DNA from: Klebsiella pneumoniae
GTDB lineage: Bacteria; Pseudomonadota; Gammaproteobacteria; Pseudomonadales; Pseudohongiellaceae
Direction of reading: 5' to 3'
Length of the DNA: 32,213 nt
Assembly: GCA_945869725.1 (NCBI GenBank)
Contig: CAMBPO010000032.1
Span: 1 to 32,213 of the forward strand
Position 1 is the stretch's first letter. Every line of letters begins with the position of its first letter. Both the position numbers and the translations under genes were made by a program. A model generated the notes under the pieces. It was not told where the DNA came from and searched no databases. It saw only the letters and a program-made list of their open reading frames with translations. Positions 10,920-18,989 of the stretch are shown piece by piece.

Positions 10920-11311
10920 AAGGCAGTTGTTTGTGCAAAGCCGTGGTATATGAAGTCGACGCGTTTGATAAACCGTTAAGTCACTGCCATTGTTACACCT
11001 GTCGCAAGGCTAACGCGGCGGCGTTTAACACCTCAGGTGTAGCTCTGCGTGAACATTTCAGATGGGTGGCGGGAGAGGACAAGCTTTCTCACTATGAGTC
11101 CTCACCCGGCAAGATCCGCCACTTCTGTTCGGTGTGCGGGTCGCAACTGGTTGCCGAAAAGCCCGCGTTGCCGTTCATGATAGTGCGGGTGGCAACCCTG
11201 GATGATGATCCCGGGGTGCGCCCGCTGCGCGCCATCTGGACGTCGCATAAGGTGCCATGGCTGGACTACGAACATCTCGAAGAATCCTGGCCGGAATGGC
11301 CGGCCAGTTAA
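10916..11311 (+). CDS. GFA/CENP-V family zinc protein
   Basis: This is a 131-residue protein of the GFA family, named for glutathione-dependent formaldehyde-activating enzyme. The zinc ligands are visible: CLC at residues 5-7, HCHCYTCRKANA around 23-34, and FCSVCGSQL around 64-72. The fold is a compact beta structure with two Zn sites. Most members have no proven activity and the formaldehyde role is doubtful even for the founder. Translation is coupled to the cupin through ATGA. The last codons contain an 8-bp hairpin (11287-11307, loop AATGG) that may help end transcription before the convergent esterase gene 10 bases away. Confidence 0.85.
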   Translation: MKGSCLCKAVVYEVDAFDKPLSHCHCYTCRKANAAAFNTSGVALREHFRWVAGEDKLSHYESSPGKIRHFCSVCGSQLVAEKPALPFMIVRVATLDDDPGVRPLRAIWTSHKVPWLDYEHLEESWPEWPAS

Positions 11312-11321
11312 TGAACTGTTG

Positions 11322-12137
11322 TTATGGCTTGCTGACAATGTCGAAAAAGCTCATGACTTTACGCATGTTGTCCCGGTTGCTGGCGATAAAATCGGTGTGA
11401 TCCGCGCCTTCCAGTTCGATGTAAACATGCTGCATGCCCAAGCTGCGCATGCCGTCAACCCAGCGGCGGGTGAGCTCAACCGGCACCAGTTCATCGGCAG
11501 TGCCTTGAATAACCAGAATGGGTGTATCACGCACCGCTTGCAGAACGTTGGGGTTCAGGTCTGCGCGCGGAGCGGGCGCGGCGACCGCCAGCGCTGCAAA
11601 CATGCCGGGGTTGTTGACGGCCAGTTGATAGGTGCCGGCCCCCCCCATGGAGTGGCCCCACAGGAAGAGTCGCTGAGGATCGATGCTGAATTCCTCTCGC
11701 ATTATTTCAATAACATTCATCACATCCTGTTCGCTGTACTCAGCAATCTGCGCAATCTCGGTTGGTCTTGACCCATACCAGCCGCGCCGTATGTAGCCCA
11801 GCGGTGTCACCACCACAAATCCATACTCCTCCGCATAATCCAGAAACCCTTGATAGCCCATCAGCCAGTCGTAGGTGCGTCCCAAGCCGTGAAGAGACAC
11901 TAGCAACGGAGCAGGCGTGCCGGCACGGTAGCTCGACGGCACAAAAACGGCGTAGGGCAGCGTTTCGCCGGTGGGTGCAAACACATAACTGCGGTGTTGC
12001 ACACGGGGGTCGGTGACCAGACTTTCATCATCCGTGCTATCTCGTTGCGCGTGAGCACCGCTGGCTAGTCCTGACAGGGTTATCAGTGCCAGCGCAACAC
12101 TGAGCATGAATGTGTTCCACGGGTTTCTGAGCGTCAT
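11322..12137 (-). CDS. Secreted alpha/beta-hydrolase esterase
   Basis: This 271-residue exported serine hydrolase is similar to the PHB-depolymerase/feruloyl-esterase-like group. A signal peptide ends ASGAHAQ. The hydrolase core has the oxyanion segment LVSLHGLGRTYDW, the nucleophile elbow GHSMGG, an acid in GTADELVP and the catalytic His in GADHTDF. I start at ATG 12137, with AGGA 11 bases upstream. A longer frame from 12176 would add 13 residues encoded by an 18-bp tandem repeat, which looks like leader rather than protein. The substrate is unknown; it is probably a periplasmic or extracellular ester. It follows ltaE on the same strand after 71 bases. Confidence 0.85.
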   Translation of the reverse strand: MTLRNPWNTFMLSVALALITLSGLASGAHAQRDSTDDESLVTDPRVQHRSYVFAPTGETLPYAVFVPSSYRAGTPAPLLVSLHGLGRTYDWLMGYQGFLDYAEEYGFVVVTPLGYIRRGWYGSRPTEIAQIAEYSEQDVMNVIEIMREEFSIDPQRLFLWGHSMGGAGTYQLAVNNPGMFAALAVAAPAPRADLNPNVLQAVRDTPILVIQGTADELVPVELTRRWVDGMRSLGMQHVYIELEGADHTDFIASNRDNMRKVMSFFDIVSKP

Positions 12138-12158
12138 AAGTGTTGCCGTCCTATTGTT

Positions 12159-12198
12159 GTTATGGGTGTGACTCATGTTATGGGTGTGACTCGTGTTA
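12159..12198. repeat. 18-bp tandem repeat (about 2.2 copies)
   Basis: The unit GTTATGGGTGTGACTCAT is at 12159-12176 and recurs with one change at 12177-12194, with GTTA of a third copy following. It lies between ltaE and the esterase start. Such a short direct repeat can change copy number by slippage and shift the leader of the esterase mRNA. Confidence 0.8.
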
Positions 12199-12208
12199 AA
12201 GCCGTGAT

Positions 12209-13237
12209 TTACGCACGGGTCTGGAATTGTTCAAATACCCGCGCCGCACGTTCAATATCATCGTTATTGATATCCAGATGGGTGACCAGGCGGATATTGT
12301 CACGGCCAAGGCAATCAGCTTTGACGCCATGGCCATGCAGCCACGCTGATAACGCGGGCCTGTCCAGTTCCCCGGCATCAACAAACAACATATTGGTTTG
12401 TGGCGGCTCAAGAATATAACCGGCGCGCAGCAGCCGTTCAGCCAGCAAGCGCGCGCGCCGGTGGTCATCAGCCAGGCGCTGAACATGATGATCCAGCGCA
12501 TACAAGCCTGCAGCGGCCAGAATACCCGCCTGACGCATACCGCCGCCGGTGACTTTGCGCCAGCGCCGCGCCGTGTGGATAAATTCCGCGGAGCCCACCA
12601 ACACAGAGCCCACCGGTGTGCCCAGACCTTTGGAAAGGCAAATAGACACCGTATCGGCATTGCGGGTGATGTCAATCAGGCTGCAGCCCAGCGCGACCGA
12701 TGCATTAAAGACACGCGCTCCGTCTAGGTGCAGTTGCAGGCCGTGGCGCTGGCACAGTGCATAGGCGCGTGTCATGTAATCCAGTGGCAGAACTTTGCCA
12801 TGCACGGTGTTTTCCAGTGCCAACAGCCGTGTGCGGGAAAAGTGAATATTGTCCGGCCGGATGGCGTGCTCGATGTCCTGCAGATCAGGCCCGCCGATGG
12901 CTGTCATGGGCAGCGGGTGCGGCTGTATGCTGCCCAGTGCTGCAGCGCCACCGCCTTCGTATTTGTAAGTGTGCGCCTGATCGCCGACGATAAACTCGTC
13001 ACCACGGCCACAGTGCGTCAGCAGCGCCACCAGATTGGATTGTGTGCCGGAGGGCAGGAACAGCCCCGCCGCTTTGCCGGCCATCGATGCCAGTGTCTGC
13101 TCGAGTTGTGTGACCGTGGGGTCTTCGCCCCAGACATCATCACCCACCTCGGCGTCAAACATGGCCTGACGCATGGCAGGGGTCGGGCGGGTAACAGTGT
13201 CGCTGCGAAAATCTATCCAGTGCGTCGTAGGTTTCAT
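12209..13237 (-). CDS. ltaE: Low-specificity L-threonine aldolase
   Basis: This 342-residue PLP enzyme cleaves L-threonine or L-allo-threonine to glycine and acetaldehyde. The start IDFRSDTVTRPTPAMRQAM is diagnostic. The rest has GDDVWGEDPTV, LFLPSGTQSNLVAL, the PLP-contacting HLDGARVFNA and the lysine motif SICLSKGLGTPVGS. I chose ATG 13237 (MKPTTHWIDF), preceded by GGAA about 9 bases away. The frame remains open upstream to 13354 but those residues are not family-like. Length fits the E. coli enzyme. It is divergent from the FAD oxidoreductase with about 115 bases between starts. Confidence 0.94.
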   Translation of the reverse strand: MKPTTHWIDFRSDTVTRPTPAMRQAMFDAEVGDDVWGEDPTVTQLEQTLASMAGKAAGLFLPSGTQSNLVALLTHCGRGDEFIVGDQAHTYKYEGGGAAALGSIQPHPLPMTAIGGPDLQDIEHAIRPDNIHFSRTRLLALENTVHGKVLPLDYMTRAYALCQRHGLQLHLDGARVFNASVALGCSLIDITRNADTVSICLSKGLGTPVGSVLVGSAEFIHTARRWRKVTGGGMRQAGILAAAGLYALDHHVQRLADDHRRARLLAERLLRAGYILEPPQTNMLFVDAGELDRPALSAWLHGHGVKADCLGRDNIRLVTHLDINNDDIERAARVFEQFQTRA

Positions 13238-13352
13238 GCCATGTGTTCCGTGATTGTTTTGCAAGCCGCGGTCATCAGGCAAACAGTCGTCGCAGTGACC
13301 GCACTCGGTTAAGATGAGCGCCTCAGTGTAATCCCGGAGTGGCCTTCTGACC

Positions 13353-14495
13353 ATGATTTTGTCTGATGCAGAGTCTGTGCAGCCGCCTGATGCCGTTGGA
13401 CGTTCATACCCATTAGTGCTCGCTGGCGCAGGTCACGCGCACCTGGTGATGTTGCGCTTGTGGATTGAGGCAGGTTGGCAAGCGCCGGCGGGAACAGTGC
13501 TGATCAGCTCTAGTCGCGAAGCCTGGTACTCCGGCATGATGCCCGGTCTGATCGCCGGACGATTTGGGTTAAATACGTGCGCGATTGCGCTGTTGCCCTT
13601 ATGTGAGCGACTAGGCATCACGCTGGTTCAGGCGTCCGTCACTGCCTTGGACAGTCAGCAACAGCGGGTAGCGCTGGATACCGGTGAGCATCTGCATTAT
13701 CAGCTGTTATCCATCAATACTGGCTCACAACCGAAGGCGCCCGCGCAGTTTGATGGTTCAGTAAGCATTTTGCCCGCCAAGCCGTTCCCGGAATTTATTC
13801 TTCAGTGGCAGCACTGGCAGACACAGGCGCCTGGCAGTGTCATGGTGCTGGGCGGCGGTGCGGCGGCATTTGAACTAGGCATGGCGCTGCGGCAACAGTT
13901 TCCGGCGTGTGAACTTAGCCTTGCCTGCAGTGGTGATCTACTGCAATCCCACGGGCCGGCATTACGCACGCTGGCGCTGCAATGGCTTGCGCGCGCCGAC
14001 ATAGCGGTTTTTGAACACAGCCGCGTGGATGCTGTTATGCATCAGCAGGCGTTTGCAGGGGAGTTGCCACTCAGGCGTATTGATGCCTTGATATTGGCCA
14101 CCGGTGCCAGCGCATTGCCTTGGTATTCATGCAGCGGATTGCAGTGTGACAGTCAAGGTTTTATCAACGTCGATGGCTGTTTGCGCAGCAGTGATGCGCG
14201 GGTGTTTGCCGCCGGAGATGCCGCGTCACTGGCGGGCAGTTTGCGATCGGGTGTGTATTCAGTGCGACATGGCCCGGTGCTGGCGCATAATCTTCGCGCC
14301 GCTGTCAGTGGACACACTATGATTGAGTATAAACCTCAGCCCAATGCACTGGCACTGCTGGCAACCGGCAATGGTGGCGCATTGATGAGTTATGGCAGGT
14401 TTGTATTGGGTGGCCAGTTATCAGCGCCGCTGCTCGGTCGCTGGAAGGATTATCTGGATCAATCGTTTATGCGCCGGCATCGGCTGTTGCATTAA
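13353..14495 (+). CDS. FAD-dependent oxidoreductase of the SelD-associated family
   Basis: This 380-residue flavoprotein is related to pyridine nucleotide-disulfide and NDH-2-like oxidoreductases. The N-terminus LVLAGAGHAHLVMLRLW followed by SSREAWYSGMMPGLIAG is typical of the domain fused ahead of selenophosphate synthetase (SelD) in many bacteria. A second dinucleotide fold follows (VMVLGGGAAAFELGMAL), then ATG near residue 250 and VFAAGDAASL. Here it stands alone, with no SelD domain and no selenium gene in the window. Its 3' end overlaps the convergent alkC gene by 29 bases. The electron acceptor is unknown. Confidence 0.85.
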   Translation: MILSDAESVQPPDAVGRSYPLVLAGAGHAHLVMLRLWIEAGWQAPAGTVLISSSREAWYSGMMPGLIAGRFGLNTCAIALLPLCERLGITLVQASVTALDSQQQRVALDTGEHLHYQLLSINTGSQPKAPAQFDGSVSILPAKPFPEFILQWQHWQTQAPGSVMVLGGGAAAFELGMALRQQFPACELSLACSGDLLQSHGPALRTLALQWLARADIAVFEHSRVDAVMHQQAFAGELPLRRIDALILATGASALPWYSCSGLQCDSQGFINVDGCLRSSDARVFAAGDAASLAGSLRSGVYSVRHGPVLAHNLRAAVSGHTMIEYKPQPNALALLATGNGGALMSYGRFVLGGQLSAPLLGRWKDYLDQSFMRRHRLLH

Positions 14496-15624
14496 GCATA
14501 AAATTGCCCAGGGCAACGTGTTGTCCGTTGATCAGCAGTTCCACCCTGTGTTCGCCCGCATAGTGCTGCCGTGTTGTCATCGCCGCCAGTGATAAACGTT
14601 TGCGCAGGCTTATCTGTTCGCCGGCTGCCAGTTCGCAGGCAGTGAGTTTAAAGACCTTGGCGCGGGTGCTGCCATTGGCTTTGACGTAATGCACCACAAA
14701 GTCTATCAACAGCGACTGGGGGACGGAGGCGAGACTCTGCACTGAACAGGACAAGGTAACCGAGTCACCTTCACGAACGCTGGCTGGGCTTACGCTGGCG
14801 TCATTGATCTGCACCTGTGCCTGTTGACCAAATCCCATCAGTGCCAACGCCCGTGGATGAGCATCCTTGACCGCAACGCGTAAGGCATGTTTCACCAGCC
14901 AGGCGCGAGGCGCGGGCGCGTCACGCAGCCAGCGCTCGGCAGTGTTCAGCATGATGTCAGGATTGTCTTTGCCGATGTCGTTCAGATTGTTGGCAACAGA
15001 GCGGCGCACATACAGCGAACTGTCATCTTTGAGAGCATCGAGCAACTCAAGCACCGGGGCCGGATCTTTCTGGAATGCAGGCAATCGGCCGGCCCACGGC
15101 AGGCGAGGCCTTGTACCTTCTGAAATCAGCCTGCGGACGTGTTCGCTGGGGTCGTCCAGCCAACTTTCCAGTTTGCTCAGCGTCTGTCTGGTATGTTCCA
15201 GCAAAAAGGGTCTGATACTGAATTCGGCGGTGAAACGCTGCGTGAGTTCGTATTGCGCACGCATGGAGGCCTCAAAATGTGCCAGACCATAGCGCGCTAC
15301 AAAAAACGTATGAGGCATAAACAAAAACGGAGCCAGTGTATTGCCTTCGCGATCTTCAGTCGCGGAATTCACCGCCACATCGGGGCGTGGTGGTGGTAGT
15401 GACGCCAACAGGATATCAATCGCCTTTTCGTAATCCTTCGGCAGCGCGTGATGCAGTCCATCGGCCATGTGCCAGCCGCGCGGCATCAGTTCCAGCGCTT
15501 CATAGTCAGGCAGCACATAATCCAGAAACTTCTGCGCATCAAAAACCGGATGCGCCTGACTGATCATCGCAGCAATGCGCCGGGGCACTTCCACGCCGTA
15601 GAGGTTCTTTAAAGGCTCTGCCAT
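14467..15624 (-). CDS. alkC: AlkC-type DNA glycosylase with Ig-like tail
   Basis: This 385-residue HEAT-like repeat protein belongs to the AlkC side of the AlkC/AlkD alkylation-repair family, non-base-flipping glycosylases that excise alkylated bases such as 3-methylcytosine and 3-methyladenine. The repeat core spans residues about 10-270 with helical pairs such as PSEHVRRLISEGTRPRLPWA and SSLYVRRSVANNLNDIGKD. Residues about 275-380 form a beta-rich Ig-like domain (VSPASVREGDSVTLSCSVQ), as in the longer AlkC subgroup. ATG 15624 has AAGGA 9 bases upstream. It is 23 bases downstream of the MipA gene on the same strand, and its last 29 bases overlap the convergent oxidoreductase. Confidence 0.87.
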   Translation of the reverse strand: MAEPLKNLYGVEVPRRIAAMISQAHPVFDAQKFLDYVLPDYEALELMPRGWHMADGLHHALPKDYEKAIDILLASLPPPRPDVAVNSATEDREGNTLAPFLFMPHTFFVARYGLAHFEASMRAQYELTQRFTAEFSIRPFLLEHTRQTLSKLESWLDDPSEHVRRLISEGTRPRLPWAGRLPAFQKDPAPVLELLDALKDDSSLYVRRSVANNLNDIGKDNPDIMLNTAERWLRDAPAPRAWLVKHALRVAVKDAHPRALALMGFGQQAQVQINDASVSPASVREGDSVTLSCSVQSLASVPQSLLIDFVVHYVKANGSTRAKVFKLTACELAAGEQISLRKRLSLAAMTTRQHYAGEHRVELLINGQHVALGNFMLNATADAGA

Positions 15625-15647
15625 CAACAGGATTCCTTGGTGTTGAT

Positions 15648-16520
15648 TTACTCGGGCCGCATCACCTTTTGTTCGCTTTCGCGCAGTGACCAGATCAGGC
15701 CCAGACCAAAGCCAGCATTAAACTTGTTTTCAAACAGTGGGCTGCGAATGTTTGCAGCGCCGTGATGAAAGCTGGTCTGAATGCTGGCAAACATGCGTGC
15801 TTTGTTGCTGATGTACCAAGTGCCGGAAAAATTTAATCCGGTGCCGAAATAACCACCGCGCGCACGATATGTGGAGCGATCCAGCTGACTGAACTCATTG
15901 CTGACATCAAAAAAGTAACCATGAACGTCGCGGGTCGCCCACAAAGGTTTCAGTGATACCGTCGCTTCCAGCTGCGGATGGAATGCACCGTAATGCCGGT
16001 AACGCAGCATGGGTTCAAACACATAACCATGATGGTCAACACCACCAAAATCCGTTGAGAATGCCGCACGTGTCTGCAGCGCCAGTTGAATTTCCGAGCG
16101 GCTGGTATCGCTGAACTCAAATTTCTGCAGGTTGAAAACCAGCTGCGGGCCGACTTCAAATATAAAGTCCAGATCCGGCATGCCCTCGCGCAGTTCATTG
16201 CCTTCACTCTCGGAATCAAATGCCGCGGCAAATGACAGCGACAGCTCATAATTGCCGTTCTCGGAGGCTACCGCGCGCGCTGCACCACCGTCGCCGATGC
16301 GCAGGACGTCACCACGATACACCACGTAAGGCAAGCCGAGACCGCGCGTCTGAGTTTCATCCGATGACGGGTAATGCGGCTGCACCAGCACGCCGCCACC
16401 CAGACCCAGTTCCCACAGGGGTTTCTCGATCAGCACTGGCTCTGCCGCCAGCAATGGAATACTGGCAATTGAGGTTGCCACAAACACAGAAGATGCTTTC
16501 AGGAGTTGGACTGTCTTCAT
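15648..16520 (-). CDS. MipA/OmpV-family outer-membrane protein
   Basis: This is a 290-residue beta-barrel protein. A signal peptide ends PLLAAEP. The mature start WELGLGGGVLVQPHYPSSDE is typical of MipA/OmpV proteins, which in some species link to murein enzymes or osmotic and antibiotic responses. Alternating hydrophobic strands run to FGLGLIWSLRE near the end. The ATG overlaps the stop of the upstream S1/P1 nuclease (16517-16520), implying coupled translation. The role of the pair is unknown. Confidence 0.88.
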   Translation of the reverse strand: MKTVQLLKASSVFVATSIASIPLLAAEPVLIEKPLWELGLGGGVLVQPHYPSSDETQTRGLGLPYVVYRGDVLRIGDGGAARAVASENGNYELSLSFAAAFDSESEGNELREGMPDLDFIFEVGPQLVFNLQKFEFSDTSRSEIQLALQTRAAFSTDFGGVDHHGYVFEPMLRYRHYGAFHPQLEATVSLKPLWATRDVHGYFFDVSNEFSQLDRSTYRARGGYFGTGLNFSGTWYISNKARMFASIQTSFHHGAANIRSPLFENKFNAGFGLGLIWSLRESEQKVMRPE

Positions 16521-17545
16521 AAGTTTTCCAGAGTATGGGCAATTCGCGCGCCGGCTTCGGCGAGTCGCCGGGTGGCGATGATGCGCATCTCTTCCTGATA
16601 CGCATCAGTCAGCGCAACGGTTTCCAGATCATTGCCAGTACGTTCGGTGCGCACCACAAGGCTGGTAATTGATTCGGGGTAGACCGTACTTTGCAGGATG
16701 TCACGGCTCTCCTGTAACCAGCGGGTTGGATGGAATTCAAGTTGTGCAGGATCCGTTGAGAACTCTGTGCCCATGTTGATCAGCAGCGGAAGTGACTGTG
16801 ACACCGGTGTCTCGCGAAGCGCACGGTCCCATGCCGAATGCAGATTGCCGACACTCAGGCGTATGCCATTGCCACCGCGGTCGCCCTCTGGAAACAGGCT
16901 CTCCGATACCAGCGCGCCGGTGTGCAGTGGTTGATGAATATCGCCGATCAGGTGCAGCAGCCAGCTCAACGCGACGGCTTTTTCAGCGGGGTCGGAGGCG
17001 TTTTGCAGCTGATAGATGGCAAAATCCAGGCCGTTGGCTACGTTATCCACCTGCGATCGCTGTTGAATCTGCTCGGCAGGAACACCGGCGACGTTCGGAA
17101 AAGGTTCGGTGTTGACATAGACATTGCCTTGACGCACGGCCTCATCGCGCAACCAGGCTCCATCAATCCAGTGCCAGTTCGGGTTGTCAAAACGGGCTTC
17201 ATCGTCCCCTTCAAATCCACGTGCCAGATCTGGCCAGATGGCAGCCTGGCCCAGCTGCCACTGCGCCTGGGTGTCGTTGTCAGCAGCTTTGATGTCATCG
17301 GGCATGGTGTCCACAAAGTCCTGATTAAAGCGCGGGTGCGCACGCAGCATTGTCATAACCTGTTCGCGTGTGTCGGCTGACATCAACGCCCAGGCTACGT
17401 CAGCAGACAGACGATGTCCGACAGCATCCCAGGCGGTTGCTGTGAACGGCAGCAACAGCAGAGCAGCGGCTGCCGAGCTTGCCATGACCCGGCGGACATG
17501 GCGATGAATGGGGGAGAAAAATGGCGTGGGGTATTTTGAAAACAT
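16517..17545 (-). CDS. Secreted S1/P1-type zinc nuclease
   Basis: This 342-residue exported phosphodiesterase/nuclease has a catalytic site that should hold three Zn ions. After the signal peptide (cleavage after FTATA) the mature protein starts WDAVGHRL, whose N-terminal Trp and nearby His are zinc ligands in P1 nuclease. Further ligands lie in NPNWHWIDG and LLHLIGDIHQPLHTG, and GDRGGNGIRL matches the GGN motif. I start at ATG 17545 (MFSKYPTPF), 9 bases after AGGA; an overlapping out-of-frame ATG four bases upstream is not used. It probably scavenges phosphate or nucleosides from nucleic acid, and is coupled to the downstream MipA gene by a 4-base overlap. Confidence 0.9.
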   Translation of the reverse strand: MFSKYPTPFFSPIHRHVRRVMASSAAAALLLLPFTATAWDAVGHRLSADVAWALMSADTREQVMTMLRAHPRFNQDFVDTMPDDIKAADNDTQAQWQLGQAAIWPDLARGFEGDDEARFDNPNWHWIDGAWLRDEAVRQGNVYVNTEPFPNVAGVPAEQIQQRSQVDNVANGLDFAIYQLQNASDPAEKAVALSWLLHLIGDIHQPLHTGALVSESLFPEGDRGGNGIRLSVGNLHSAWDRALRETPVSQSLPLLINMGTEFSTDPAQLEFHPTRWLQESRDILQSTVYPESITSLVVRTERTGNDLETVALTDAYQEEMRIIATRRLAEAGARIAHTLENL

Positions 17546-17733
17546 ACATAAGCTTCCTGTTCTGGAGTTTGCGCGCAGTGTAACAGAGGCAGGTGTCATT
17601 CAGCGCGCAGTCAGTATTGCCGGCGGATGGTGGGCAAAACAACGCGTGCATGAGGCTGTGCTGCTGATTTCAATACGGTATAGTCAGATTACAAGCGTCA
17701 CAGCACCGAGGCTGGTGCGGTCAGCGAGCAGGC

Positions 17734-17773
17734 AAAAAAATGCCCACGTGGAGCGCTTGGCTCACACGTGGGC
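17734..17773 (-). terminator. Rho-independent terminator on the minus strand
   Basis: Perfect 9-bp arms (17742-17750 and 17765-17773, GCCCACGTG) are extended by GAGC/GCTC with a one-base bulge, closing on a 5-base loop. On the minus strand the stem is followed by A and seven T (17740-17734). This is a strong intrinsic terminator, yet no gene on that strand lies just upstream of it; the nuclease gene starts downstream, about 190 bases away. Confidence 0.7.
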
Positions 17774-17847
17774 GAGTTATCACCCATCAATGGAAAAGGG
17801 GAGAGTCTGTTCCATCTAAGCCACCAGCGGGGGAATGCCAGTGCTTG
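17734..17847 (-). ncRNA. Predicted sigma54-dependent small RNA
   Basis: A transcript from the -24/-12 promoter at 17858-17873 would start near 17847 and end at the terminator at 17734, giving roughly 110 nt. It holds no gene of normal size; a possible 11-codon frame (MEQTLPFSIDG) starts at ATG 17814. I recognise no known RNA family. Size, promoter type and terminator resemble regulatory RNAs such as CrcZ or GlmY, but the sequence and neighbours do not match those I know. Confidence 0.42.
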
Positions 17848-17857
17848 ACTTAGTTAA

Positions 17858-17873
17858 TGCATGAGCTGTGCCA
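17858..17873 (-). promoter_or_regulatory. Sigma54 (-24/-12) promoter
   Basis: The minus strand reads TGGCACAGCTCATGCA, matching the consensus TGGCAC-N5-TTGCA except one base, with GG and GC exactly 12 bases apart. Upstream is AT-rich DNA with a palindrome (17882-17896, AGTAAAAGTTTTACT) that could suit a bending protein or regulator. Confidence 0.55.
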
Positions 17874-17939
17874 GTTTTTTTAGTAAAAGTTTTACTTGTT
17901 GAATTTAAAGACAAAGATATTTGTTTGAAAGTGCTTGGT

Positions 17940-17954
17940 TCGTTTCCTGAACGA
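17940..17954. promoter_or_regulatory. Candidate enhancer dyad for the sigma54 promoter
   Basis: TCGTTTCCTGAACGA has 5-bp arms and a 5-base spacer. It lies about 95-105 bases upstream of the predicted start, where sigma54 activators usually bind. A single short dyad is weak evidence. Confidence 0.25.
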
Positions 17955-18108
17955 GTAAAGCGTTGCTGCACAGGCGCGGAGCGGTTCTTTTTGGGTCTTT
18001 CACGGTGATGCTGCACTCATATGGGGCGTAGCTGGGTTTGGGCCTCTCTGGGTGCAGGAGTAGCCGGGCGCAGGATTGGCAAGATACTGTCATAGAGGGA
18101 TGTGGCTG

Positions 18109-18522
18109 ATGGAATCGTCAGAGTTAAAACAAGTACAGGTCCATGAAATCGACTTTAGCGCCATAAGAGCGCAAGGAGCCGGTGGCCAGAACGTCAACAA
18201 GGTGTCCTCGGCTATTCATCTGCGTTACGACGTCCGGGCGTCGTCTCTGCCCGACGAGATCAAGGCCTTGGTGCTGGAGTTGCGCGACCGGCGCATGACT
18301 GCGGAAGGGGTGATTGTTATCAAAGCTCAACGTTTCCGTACCCAGGAAAAAAACCGCGAAGATGCCATCAAACGTCTACAGGCGCTAATCGATGCCGCCT
18401 GTGAAGTAGCGCCGGCGCGTCTCGCCACCCGTGTGCCGCGGGCTGCCAAGCGTCAGCGTCTTGATGAAAAGCGCAAGGTATCTACGATCAAGTCCTTACG
18501 CGGCAAGCCAGTTGCCGAGTAA
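18109..18522 (+). CDS. arfB: Alternative ribosome-rescue factor ArfB (YaeJ)
   Basis: This 137-residue peptidyl-tRNA hydrolase frees ribosomes stalled on mRNAs without a stop codon. The release-factor GGQ motif is in [20 protein letters not shown]. The C-terminal basic tail ([21 protein letters not shown]) is the part that enters the empty mRNA channel. The size is close to E. coli YaeJ. I start at ATG 18109, 8 bases after AGAGGG; an ATG at 18100 is too close to that site. The VOC gene begins 35 bases downstream, so the two may share a transcript. Confidence 0.93.
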   Translation: MESSELKQVQVHEIDFSAIRAQGAGGQNVNKVSSAIHLRYDVRASSLPDEIKALVLELRDRRMTAEGVIVIKAQRFRTQEKNREDAIKRLQALIDAACEVAPARLATRVPRAAKRQRLDEKRKVSTIKSLRGKPVAE

Positions 18523-18557
18523 ACTCCGTTATCGAATTTTTACAAGAGAGCAGCACC

Positions 18558-18989
18558 ATGTTACGACCGTTTCATCTGGCCATTCCCGTCCGTGATCTGG
18601 ACGAAGCCCGCGAGTTTTACGGCAAGCGGCTGAACCTGCCACAGGGAAGAAGTTCCGAACAGTGGATTGACTACAACCTGTTTGGCCACCAGCTGGTGGT
18701 GCATTTAAATCCAAATCTGGGTAAAGACGGTTCAGTTCACCAGCATGCCAATCATGTGGATGGTCATGGAGTCCCCGTGCCGCATTTTGGTGTGGTGTTA
18801 ACGATGGAGGAGTTTGCTGAGTTCGAACAGCAGCTGCGGGCTATGGGCACAGAATTTGTGATTGAGCCCTACATTCGCTTTAAAGGTCTGGCGGGCGAAC
18901 AGGCCACCATGTTTTTTAAAGATCCATCCGGAAATGCCCTGGAGTTCAAGGCATTCCGGGATATCGAATCGCAGTTGTTTGCGGTCTGA
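18558..18989 (+). CDS. VOC-family (glyoxalase/dioxygenase-like) protein
   Basis: This 143-residue protein has paired beta-alpha-beta-beta-beta units. The N-terminal ligand is in [27 protein letters not shown] supplies the second His, and [15 protein letters not shown] holds the usual C-terminal Glu, so a metal-binding enzyme of the vicinal oxygen chelate superfamily is likely. The substrate is unknown. AGAGAG precedes the ATG. Its stop and that of the convergent thiolase together form the palindrome TGATCA (18987-18992), leaving no spacer. Confidence 0.88.
   Translation: MLRPFHLAIPVRDLDEAREFYGKRLNLPQGRSSEQWIDYNLFGHQLVVHLNPNLGKDGSVHQHANHVDGHGVPVPHFGVVLTMEEFAEFEQQLRAMGTEFVIEPYIRFKGLAGEQATMFFKDPSGNALEFKAFRDIESQLFAV

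Noticed and set aside
11287..11307. Hairpin at the end of the GFA gene as a true terminator
   Set aside because: The 8-bp stem is good but no T run follows on either strand, so I mention it only under the gene.
12728..13312. Plus-strand 194-codon open frame opposite ltaE
   Set aside because: The minus-strand threonine aldolase has full family motifs; the antisense peptide is Cys/His-rich without any domain.
17816..18016. Minus-strand 66-codon frame between arfB and the nuclease
   Set aside because: The composition is not protein-like, no ribosome binding site is seen, and the sigma54 promoter lies inside it. I prefer a small RNA starting near 17847.
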